A DNA stretch of 44,413 nt from Streptomyces mayonensis. Lineage in GTDB: Bacteria; Actinomycetota; Actinomycetes; Streptomycetales; Streptomycetaceae. The notes beneath the pieces were generated by a model that did no database searches, had not been told where the DNA came from, and saw only the letters and a program-made list of their open reading frames with translations. The position numbers and the translations under genes are program-made. Location: assembly GCF_018982965.1 (NCBI RefSeq), contig NZ_JACBYP010000066.1, positions 1-44,413 on the forward strand, read 5' to 3'. Numbering within the stretch: position 1 is the first letter of the stretch; every line of letters begins with the position of its first letter. Below are positions 17,172-24,127 of the stretch, piece after piece.

Positions 17172-18572
17172 GTGAGTGAGAGCGACCCCGTGCCCGGTGG
17201 GCGCGCCGGTGAGGTCGAGCGGGCCACCGCACTCGGCGGTGAACTGTCGGGACGGGGCGTGCACGGCGTCGTACTGGCGTACGTCGACACCGCCGGCATC
17301 GCCCGGGTGAAGACCGTCCCGGCCGCGAAGCTCGCCCGGGCCGCCGCCTGGGGCGTCGGCATGTCACCGGTGTTCGACACCTTCCTCGCGAACGACGCGA
17401 CCGTGACCACGGACGTCCTCGGCTCCCCCGACGGCGACCTGCGTCTCTACCCGGACCTGGACCGGCTGACCGTACTGGCGGCGCAGCCCGGCTGGGCGTG
17501 GGCACCGGTGGACCGGCTCACGCAGGAGGGCGAGCCCCATCCCGCGTGCGGGCGGACGGTGCTGCGCCGGACGGTGGCGGAGGCCGCCGAGCGGTACGGG
17601 GTGTCCTTCCGGGCCGCGGTCGAGATCGAGTGGGCCGTGGGCCGTGGCGACGCGGACGGCGACGCCTTCGTCCCGGCCGTGTCGGGGCCCGCGTACGGGG
17701 CCGTCCGGCAGGTGGAGCTGAGCGACTGCGCCGCCGATCTGCTGGCGGCGCTCGCGGCGCAGGGCGTGGACGTGGAACAGCTGCATCCCGAGTACGCGGC
17801 GGGGCAGTTCGAGGTCTCCGTGGGTGCGCTGGACCCGGTGGCGGCGGCCGACCGCAGTGTGCTGGTGCGGCAGACGATCCGGGCCGTGGCGCAGCGGCAC
17901 GGGCTGCGGGTCTCCTTCGCACCCGCGGTCCTCGGGCAGGGCGTCGGCAACGGCGGGCACCTGCATCTCTCCGCCTGGCGCGACGGCGTGAACCTGCACG
18001 CGGGCGGCGCGGGCCGGTACGGCATGACCGCCGAGGCCGAGTCCTTCGTGGCGGGGGTGCTGGCGCGGCTCCCGGCGCTCACGGCGCTGACCGCGCCGAG
18101 CCCGGCCAGCGCGCTGCGGCTGCGGCCCTCGCAGTGGGCCGGGGTGTTCACGGCCTGGGGGCGTGAGACCCGCGAGGCCGCGCTGCGGGTCGTCACCGGC
18201 ACCACCGGCATCCGCGACCGAGCGGCGAACCTGGAGGTCAAACCGGTCGATCTCGCCGCCAACCCCTATCTCGCCCTGGCCTCGGTGATCGCCGCCGGTC
18301 TCGACGGGCTGGCCCGGTCCGCGCCGCTGCCCGAGGAGATCACCGGCGACCCGGCCCGGCTCGACGCCGCGGGGGCCGCGGCCCGGGGTGTGCGGCGGCT
18401 GCCCCGCACGCTCGCGGAGTCGGTCGAGGCGTTCCGCGCGGACGCCGTGCTGCGCAGGGCGCTGGGGCCGGTGCTGGCCGACGCGGTGGTCGCGGTACGG
18501 CTCGGGGAGGCCGGGGCGGCCGAGGGGCTGGACGACGACGCGGTGGCGGCCGCCTACCGCTGGAAGTACTGA
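17172..18572 (+). CDS. Glutamine synthetase-like ligase (GlnA3/GlnA4-type, FluG C-terminal-like)
   Basis: 466 residues. Catalytic-fold signatures are kept: the E-x-E metal ligands in AAVEIEWAV, EYAAGQFEVSVG, the ATP-site GNGGHLHLS, FTAWGRETREAALRV and NLEVKPVDLAANPYLAL. The N-terminus and length differ from the housekeeping enzyme. Streptomyces carry several such paralogues that gamma-glutamylate amines such as polyamines or ethanolamine rather than make glutamine, so that is the likely chemistry. GTG at 17172 is preceded by AAGGAG. The amidohydrolase gene starts 1 nt after the stop. The pair resembles the two halves of fungal FluG and plant NodGS, in the opposite order. Confidence 0.88.
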   Translation: MSESDPVPGGRAGEVERATALGGELSGRGVHGVVLAYVDTAGIARVKTVPAAKLARAAAWGVGMSPVFDTFLANDATVTTDVLGSPDGDLRLYPDLDRLTVLAAQPGWAWAPVDRLTQEGEPHPACGRTVLRRTVAEAAERYGVSFRAAVEIEWAVGRGDADGDAFVPAVSGPAYGAVRQVELSDCAADLLAALAAQGVDVEQLHPEYAAGQFEVSVGALDPVAAADRSVLVRQTIRAVAQRHGLRVSFAPAVLGQGVGNGGHLHLSAWRDGVNLHAGGAGRYGMTAEAESFVAGVLARLPALTALTAPSPASALRLRPSQWAGVFTAWGRETREAALRVVTGTTGIRDRAANLEVKPVDLAANPYLALASVIAAGLDGLARSAPLPEEITGDPARLDAAGAAARGVRRLPRTLAESVEAFRADAVLRRALGPVLADAVVAVRLGEAGAAEGLDDDAVAAAYRWKY

Positions 18573-18573
18573 C

Positions 18574-19722
18574 GTGGCGGCCGGACCCGTCCACGAGCGG
18601 CTCGCCGCGCTGGAGCTGGTGGACCACCACTGCCACGGCGCCGCCACCGACGACCTGGACCGCGCGGGCTTCGAGTCGCTGCTGACCGAGGGCGAGGTGT
18701 GGCCCGGCATGTCCCCCTTCGACAGCCCCGTCGGCGTCGCCGTGCGCCGGCACTGCGCTCCCCTGCTGAACCTGCCGCGCCACGCGCCCGCCACGGTGTA
18801 CCTGGCCCGGCGTGCCGAGCTGGGTGCCGCAGAGGTGAACCGGAGGTTCCTGCGGGCCGCGGGCACCGGCGTGTTCTGCGTGGACACGGGGTACGCCCCG
18901 CACCGCGCGACCGGCCCGGCCGAGCTGGCGCGGGCGGCGGACGCGACGGCGTACGAGGTGGTGCGGCTGGAGTCGGTCGCGGAGGCGGTGGCGGCGGGCG
19001 GCGTCGAACCGGACGGGTACGCGCGGGCGTTCCGCTCGGCCGCCTGGGAGGCGGTGCGGCAGCCGGGTGTGGTGGGGGTCAAGTCCGTGGCGGCCTACCG
19101 CACCGGCTTCGACCTGGATCCGGCGCGCCCCTCGCCCGCCGAGGTGACCGAGGCCGCCCGGTGCTGGCTGGCGCGCGGCGGCGGCCGGCTCGACGACCCG
19201 GTGCTCGTGCGGCACCTGCTGTGGACCGCGGTGGACCTCGGACGGCCCCTGCAACTGCACACGGGGTTCGGCGACAGCGACATCCGCCTGCACCGGACGG
19301 ACCCCACCCTGCTCACCGACTGGCTGCGCCTGATCGCCGGCACGATCCCGGTCCTGCTGCTGCACTGCTGGCCCTACCAGCGCCAGGCGGCCTATCTGTC
19401 GGCCGTCTTCGAGCGGGTGTACCTGGACGTGGGACTCACCCTGCACCACGTGGGTCCGGCGCGTGCGGGAGCGGTCCTCGCGGAGGCGCTGGAGATCACC
19501 CCGTTCCGCAAACTGCTGTACAGCTCCGACGCCTACGGTGTGGCCGAGTTCTACCACCTGGGGGCGCTGGCCTTCCGGCAGGGGCTGGCCGGGCTGTTGC
19601 AGGAGCGGCTGGACGCCGGCGAGCTGTCCCTGCCGGACGCGCTGCGCCTGGCGCGGTGGGCCGGGCGGGACAACGCACGCCGGGTCTACCGGCTGCCCGG
19701 CGGGCTGCTGGACGACGGCTGA
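18574..19722 (+). CDS. Amidohydrolase (FluG N-terminal-like)
   Basis: 382 residues. Metal-site motifs of the amidohydrolase_2 superfamily are visible: DHHCHG near the N-terminus, QLHTGFGDSDI, LLLHCWPY and the LLYSSDAYG Asp. This domain is fused to a glutamine synthetase-like domain in FluG. Here it is a separate gene, almost touching the synthetase gene, with a GTG start just after the stop. Together the two may make and cleave a gamma-glutamyl compound, or act on one imported substrate; the real substrate is unknown. Confidence 0.87.
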   Translation: MAAGPVHERLAALELVDHHCHGAATDDLDRAGFESLLTEGEVWPGMSPFDSPVGVAVRRHCAPLLNLPRHAPATVYLARRAELGAAEVNRRFLRAAGTGVFCVDTGYAPHRATGPAELARAADATAYEVVRLESVAEAVAAGGVEPDGYARAFRSAAWEAVRQPGVVGVKSVAAYRTGFDLDPARPSPAEVTEAARCWLARGGGRLDDPVLVRHLLWTAVDLGRPLQLHTGFGDSDIRLHRTDPTLLTDWLRLIAGTIPVLLLHCWPYQRQAAYLSAVFERVYLDVGLTLHHVGPARAGAVLAEALEITPFRKLLYSSDAYGVAEFYHLGALAFRQGLAGLLQERLDAGELSLPDALRLARWAGRDNARRVYRLPGGLLDDG

Positions 19723-19781
19723 GCGGCGTGGGACGGGTCACAGTCCCGGAGCGCCGCCCGGGATGCACGTACGGCTGAAAG

Positions 19782-19787
19782 TATGAT
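19782..19787 (+). promoter_or_regulatory. -10 box predicting a leaderless transcript
   Basis: TATGAT lies 6 nt before the ATG at 19794, so transcription would begin at or near the A of the start codon. No ribosome site is seen. No convincing -35 box is visible, which is common in Streptomyces. Confidence 0.4.
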
Positions 19788-19793
19788 CAAGCG

Positions 19794-20330
19794 ATGTCTG
19801 ACATGACCGAAACCACGCCGGGCTGGCTGTCGACCGACGAGCTGGAGATGGCACGCGCCCGCATGCCGATCCTGTACGTCGAGGCGGTGCCCGTGCGCGT
19901 CGACGACAGTGGCGAAGTCACCAGCGTCGGCCTGCTCCTGCGCATCGGGCCCGACGGGACGGTCAGCCGGACGCTGGTCTCCGGCCGGGTGCTGCACCAC
20001 GAGCGGGTACGGGACGCGCTGCTGCGCCACCTGGAGAAGGACCTCGGTCCGGTGGCGCTGCCGCGGGTGCCGCCCTCGCTCCAGCCGTTCACGGTGGCCG
20101 AGTACTTCCCCACGCACGGCGTCACGCCGTACCACGACCCCCGGCAGCACGCGGTCTCACTCGCCTACGTCGTGCCGGTCACGGGTGACTGCCGGCCGCG
20201 GCAGGACGCGCTCGACCTGGTCTGGTTCGATCCGCGGGAGGCCCTGTCCGAGGCGGTGCGCAGCGAGATGCCCGGCGGGCACGGGGCGCTGCTGAAGCAG
20301 GCGCTGGCGCACGTGGGCTGCGTGGTCTGA
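19794..20330 (+). CDS. Degenerate Nudix-like protein (DUF4916-type)
   Basis: 178 residues. The Nudix box starts normally (Gly, five residues, Glu) in SGRVLHHERV, but the catalytic REUxEE core reads RHLEKD, so two of the three catalytic glutamates are replaced. The rest (VEAVPVRVD, AVSLAYVVPV, DLVWFDP) keeps the fold. A binding or regulatory role is more likely than hydrolysis. A TATGAT box 6 nt before the ATG suggests a leaderless mRNA. It converges on the Mrp operon with a 66-bp gap. Confidence 0.8.
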   Translation: MSDMTETTPGWLSTDELEMARARMPILYVEAVPVRVDDSGEVTSVGLLLRIGPDGTVSRTLVSGRVLHHERVRDALLRHLEKDLGPVALPRVPPSLQPFTVAEYFPTHGVTPYHDPRQHAVSLAYVVPVTGDCRPRQDALDLVWFDPREALSEAVRSEMPGGHGALLKQALAHVGCVV

Positions 20331-20396
20331 CCACCGGCCCGCACACACGTGCGCTGGGTGGCCCGGCCACCGGCCGCCGGGGCGGGGCCTGCGGGA

Positions 20397-20768
20397 CTAC
20401 GGTTGCCCGCCGGTCCCGTCCCCGTCGCTCAGCTGAGGGTCCAGGTCGTCCCGGAGCAGGCCCCGGGACCCCGTCTGTCCGGTGCGGTAGGCGGAACGGG
20501 CCACCAGGTGGGAGGCGACCGGGCTGGTGAGGAACTGGAAGAAGACGATGAGCGCGAGGGTGCCCACGTCGGTGCCGTGCCGCAGTCTCAGCCCGACGCC
20601 GACGAGGACGAGGAGCATGCCGAGGGTCTGCGGTTTGGTGGCGGCGTGGCTGCGGGAGAGCACGTCGGGGAAGCGGAGCATCCCGATCACCCCGAGCAGG
20701 CACTGCAGGCAGCCGAGGAGCAGAAGGATCGTCCCGGCCAGGTCCGCGGCCCGGGCCAGGGCGTTCAC
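20397..20768 (-). CDS. mrpG: Mrp antiporter subunit G
   Basis: 123 residues with three membrane helices; GVIGMLRFPDVLSRSHAATK is the subunit G signature. The last 25 or so residues are a polar tail. The GTG start overlaps the mrpF stop by 4 nt (GTGA). It is last of the operon for the Mrp Na+(K+)/H+ antiporter, which needs all subunits for pH and salt homeostasis. Confidence 0.93.
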   Translation of the reverse strand: MNALARAADLAGTILLLLGCLQCLLGVIGMLRFPDVLSRSHAATKPQTLGMLLVLVGVGLRLRHGTDVGTLALIVFFQFLTSPVASHLVARSAYRTGQTGSRGLLRDDLDPQLSDGDGTGGQP

Positions 20769-21082
20769 CGGTGGTCCTGTCCGCCGCCGGGCCGCACGGC
20801 GGGCCGGTCGCGGACCGCGATGAAGCGGGCGATGCCCACCGAGCCGGTGAAGCCGAGGAAGGCGAGCACCAGCATCACGGGGAAGTAGAAGGAGTCGCGG
20901 TCGTGGGCGGCCTTGACGCCGATTCCGGCGATGATGAGCGCCGCGGTCACGTCCAGGCAGACGGCGCGGTCCAGCATCGAGGGGCCGTACCAGATGCGGT
21001 ACAGCAGCAGTGCGCCGGCGACGAGGATCATCACGAGCGCGGCGGTCAGCATGGCCTCTTCGACGGCGTGCAGGGTGGTCAC
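20765..21082 (-). CDS. mrpF: Mrp antiporter subunit F
   Basis: 105 residues, three helices, with the RIWYGPSMLDRAVCLD loop typical of MrpF/MnhF. The GTG start overlaps the mrpE stop by 4 nt. Its size and position between E and G agree with the canonical order. Confidence 0.93.
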   Translation of the reverse strand: MTTLHAVEEAMLTAALVMILVAGALLLYRIWYGPSMLDRAVCLDVTAALIIAGIGVKAAHDRDSFYFPVMLVLAFLGFTGSVGIARFIAVRDRPAVRPGGGQDHR

Positions 21083-21678
21083 GGCGGGGGTTCCCCTTCC
21101 GGTACGGGACGGGCGGCGTCGGCGATGTCCTCGGCGGTGCCGAAGGCGCGGGCGACGAGTTCCTCCATGCGCCACACCCGCTGCCGGGCGCCCTCGATCT
21201 CGCCGGGTTCGGCCGCGTCGAGGACGTGCAGGAACAGGGTGGCCGTCGCCCGGCGCAGCTCGATCACGGAGCCCCCGGGGACGTTGGAGACGGCGACGGC
21301 GGTGGCGGTGAGCACGAGGTCGCTGCGCACCCGCAGCGGGACGGCCACGACCGCCGCGTGGTAGGGGCCCCGGGCGAAGATCTGCCGGGTGACCTCGACG
21401 CTGGAGGAGAACATGTCGTACAGCAGGTAGGCCCCGAGGCGCAGGATGCCCAGCGGGCGCAGGCGCAGGCCGATGTCGACGGCGGGCAGCGGGAAGGCCA
21501 GGCACAGGCAGACCGCGACGAGCACCCCGTTGACGAGGTTGGCCCAGGACGGGGTGCCCCACAGCAGGATCCAGATGACGGTGAGCCAGCCGACGAGCGG
21601 CAGGTCGAGGATGCGCCGGCCGCGGCCCACGCGGAAGGACCAGCTGTAGGGAGAGCGGTCGCGGAAGAGGTTGCTCAC
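21079..21678 (-). CDS. mrpE: Mrp antiporter subunit E
   Basis: 199 residues. Membrane helices near 28-65 and 75-100 precede the cytoplasmic domain with TAVAVSNVPGGSVIEL, a hallmark of MrpE. The C-terminal 35-40 residues are acidic and charged. The GTG start overlaps the mrpD stop by 4 nt. Confidence 0.93.
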   Translation of the reverse strand: MSNLFRDRSPYSWSFRVGRGRRILDLPLVGWLTVIWILLWGTPSWANLVNGVLVAVCLCLAFPLPAVDIGLRLRPLGILRLGAYLLYDMFSSSVEVTRQIFARGPYHAAVVAVPLRVRSDLVLTATAVAVSNVPGGSVIELRRATATLFLHVLDAAEPGEIEGARQRVWRMEELVARAFGTAEDIADAARPVPEGEPPP

Positions 21679-23360
21679 CGGCCGAGCACCGCCTCGATGT
21701 AGGGGGTGCGGGCGAGGAGTTCGGTGGCGGCGGCCTGGGTGAAGGTGGTGAGGGGGCCGCCGAACACGGTGTACGACAGGCCGAGGGCGACGGCGACGCC
21801 GGTGGCCACCGGCATGGGCCAGGGCAGCCGCTTGGTGGTCGTGATGGACTGCCCCAGGAAGCCCGCGGAGACCACGGCGCCCGCGGGCACGGGCAGCCCG
21901 CTGCCGGAGCCGGTCGTCTTCCGGGAGCCGGGCACGCCGGGCGCCGCCTTCTCGGAGCCGGGCACGCCGGGCTCCTCCTCGTCGTCCGGCTCGTCGTCCT
22001 CCGCGGACTCCAGCACCACGCCCTCCGCCTCGCTCCCCGGGGGCGCGTCGCGCCAGAACGCGAGGTTCCAGACCTTCGCCATGACGTAGAGGGTGAGCAG
22101 GCTGGTGGCGGCGGATCCGGCGACGAGCGCCCAGGCCCAGCCGCCGCCGGCGTCGACGCCCGCCCGCATCAGGCCGAGCTTGCCGATGAAACCGGACAGC
22201 GGCGGGATGCCCGCGAGGTTCATGGCGGGCACGAAGAACAGCACCGCGAGCAGCGGAGCCGTCTTCGCCAGGCCGCCGAGGCGGGTGAGTTCCGTGGTGC
22301 CGTCGCGCCGTTCGATGAGCCCGGCGACCAGGAACAGGGTGGTCTGGACGGTGATGTGGTGGGCCACGTACACGATCGCGCCGCTGATCCCGCCCCCGCC
22401 GGCGAGGGCGATGCCGAAGACCATGTAGCCGATGTGGCTGATGAGGGTGAAGGACAGCACCCGCTTGAGGTCGGTCTGGGCGACGGCACCGAGGATGCCG
22501 ACGGTCATGGAGGCGAGCGCGGCGAGCATCAGGAGGTCGCCGAGGCGGTGGCCGGGAAACAGCAGGGTCTGGGTGCGCAGCATCGAGTACACGCCGACCT
22601 TGGTCAGCAGACCGGCGAAGACCGCGGTGACCGGGGCGGGCGCGGTCGGGTAGGAGTCGGGCAGCCAGGCCGCGAGCGGGAACACCGCCGCCTTGATCGC
22701 GAAGACCGTCAGCAGCATCGCCTCCAGCAGCGTGCGCACCCCGATCGGCACCTCCTGCAGCCGCTCGGCGAGCTGGGCGAAGTTCACCGTGCCCGCGACC
22801 GCGTAGGTCATGGCGATGGCGACCAGGAAGAGCACGGAGGAGAACAGCGAGATGATCACGTACGTCGAACCGGCGCGGATCCGGGTGGCGGTGCCGCCGA
22901 TGGTGAGCAGGACGAAGCTGGCGACGAGCATGATCTCGAAGCCGACGTAGAGGTTGACGAGGTCTCCGGCCAGGAAGGTGCAGGAGACGCCGGCCACAAG
23001 GATGAGGTAGGCGGGGTGGAAGACGCCGACCGGTGCCTGGTCGTCGCGGTCGGCCATGCCCTGCCCCAGTGAGTACACGAGGACGAGCAGGGTGACGGCG
23101 CTGGAGACGGTGAGCATCAGGCCGGCGAGCCGGTCGGCGACGAGGGTGATGCCGACCGGCGGTGCGAAGTCGCCGAGGTGCACGCTGAGCGGGCCGTGGC
23201 GGTCGGCGGCGACCATGAGGAGGACGGAGAGCACCAGGACCGCGCCGAGCACGGCGAGGCTGATGAAGCGCTGGAGCCGGTGCAGCCGGGGGCCGATGGC
23301 CAGCTTCAGGCCCGTGACGCACAGGGGCAGCAGGACGGGGAGCGGGACGAGCGCGTTCAC
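21675..23360 (-). CDS. mrpD: Mrp antiporter subunit D
   Basis: 561 residues, a NuoM/N-like proton-translocating subunit. Motifs include NLYVGFEIMLVASFVLL, FAIKAAVFPLAAWLPDSYPTAP (membrane Lys and Pro), LLTKVGVYSMLR, DLKRVLSFTLISHIGYM and the paired His of YVAHHITVQT. Between the last helices (about residues 430-485) lies a polar, Asp/Glu-rich loop with two copies of PGVPGS, which I do not expect in the family. The GTG at 23360 overlaps the mrpC stop by 4 nt and follows GAAGGAA. Confidence 0.94.
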   Translation of the reverse strand: MNALVPLPVLLPLCVTGLKLAIGPRLHRLQRFISLAVLGAVLVLSVLLMVAADRHGPLSVHLGDFAPPVGITLVADRLAGLMLTVSSAVTLLVLVYSLGQGMADRDDQAPVGVFHPAYLILVAGVSCTFLAGDLVNLYVGFEIMLVASFVLLTIGGTATRIRAGSTYVIISLFSSVLFLVAIAMTYAVAGTVNFAQLAERLQEVPIGVRTLLEAMLLTVFAIKAAVFPLAAWLPDSYPTAPAPVTAVFAGLLTKVGVYSMLRTQTLLFPGHRLGDLLMLAALASMTVGILGAVAQTDLKRVLSFTLISHIGYMVFGIALAGGGGISGAIVYVAHHITVQTTLFLVAGLIERRDGTTELTRLGGLAKTAPLLAVLFFVPAMNLAGIPPLSGFIGKLGLMRAGVDAGGGWAWALVAGSAATSLLTLYVMAKVWNLAFWRDAPPGSEAEGVVLESAEDDEPDDEEEPGVPGSEKAAPGVPGSRKTTGSGSGLPVPAGAVVSAGFLGQSITTTKRLPWPMPVATGVAVALGLSYTVFGGPLTTFTQAAATELLARTPYIEAVLGR

Positions 23361-24127
23361 CTGGTTCCTTCCGTGCCGGCGCCGCCCGGGTCGTCGGGCT
23401 GGTCGGGCTGGTCGGGCGGCGCGTGGCCGGTGTCCTCGCCGGGGCGGGAGTCGGGCTCGCGGCCGGTCTCCTCGGGGTCGTTGGAGGGCCCGGCGATGCG
23501 GGCGGGGGCGGGGCCGGGGCGTCCTGCGGCGTCGGTGGAGCCCAGCTCCCTGCCTTCCCGGTAGTCCTCGGGGTCGGCGCCGAGGATGTCGTTCCAGAGG
23601 TTGCCGGAGACGTCGTTGGCGCGGGCCTGGTAGGCGCGCTCCTCACGGACCCGCCTGCGCAGCCGTTTGCGTGCGGCGCGGTAGCGGGCGCGCTGCTCCG
23701 GGTCGGCGCCGCCGTCCTCGCGGGCCTCGCGGTAGCGGTCGCGGAGTTCACCGCGCCGGTCGAGGAACTCGGCGCGCAGGGCGACCAGCCGGTCCTCGGT
23801 GTCGTCGCTGATCTCGTCGGAGCCGGTGACCTGGTGGCTGCGGTAGGCCATGGCGAGCAGGAACGCGGTGGTGGCGAGGGTGATGACGATCGCGGTCAGG
23901 GCGATGGCCTGGGGCAGCGGGTCGGTGACGCGGTTGCGGATGATGTGCGAGTAGAGCAGCGGGGCGTCGCCCGCGCTGCCGGTGGCGGCGAGGACCAGCA
24001 GGTTGACGCCGTTGCCGAGGACGACGGCGCCGAGCAGGATCCGGGTCAGGGACCGGGTCAGCAGCAGGACGGCACCGACGGCGTTCAGGACGGCGGCGGT
24101 CACCAGCAGGGAGAGGCTCACGGTCAT
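23357..24127 (-). CDS. mrpC: Mrp antiporter subunit C with long C-terminal tail
   Basis: 256 residues, against about 110-130 in most relatives. Residues 1-100 are a normal NuoK-like subunit (GAVVLGNGVNLLVLA, DPLPQAIALTAIVIT). Residues about 105-256 are a highly charged cytoplasmic extension, helical and Arg/Glu-rich at 110-190 and then Pro/Asp/Gly-rich and disordered. The ATG overlaps the mrpA stop by 4 nt (ATGA). The tail may be a regulatory or docking element. Confidence 0.92.
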   Translation of the reverse strand: MTVSLSLLVTAAVLNAVGAVLLLTRSLTRILLGAVVLGNGVNLLVLAATGSAGDAPLLYSHIIRNRVTDPLPQAIALTAIVITLATTAFLLAMAYRSHQVTGSDEISDDTEDRLVALRAEFLDRRGELRDRYREAREDGGADPEQRARYRAARKRLRRRVREERAYQARANDVSGNLWNDILGADPEDYREGRELGSTDAAGRPGPAPARIAGPSNDPEETGREPDSRPGEDTGHAPPDQPDQPDDPGGAGTEGTR

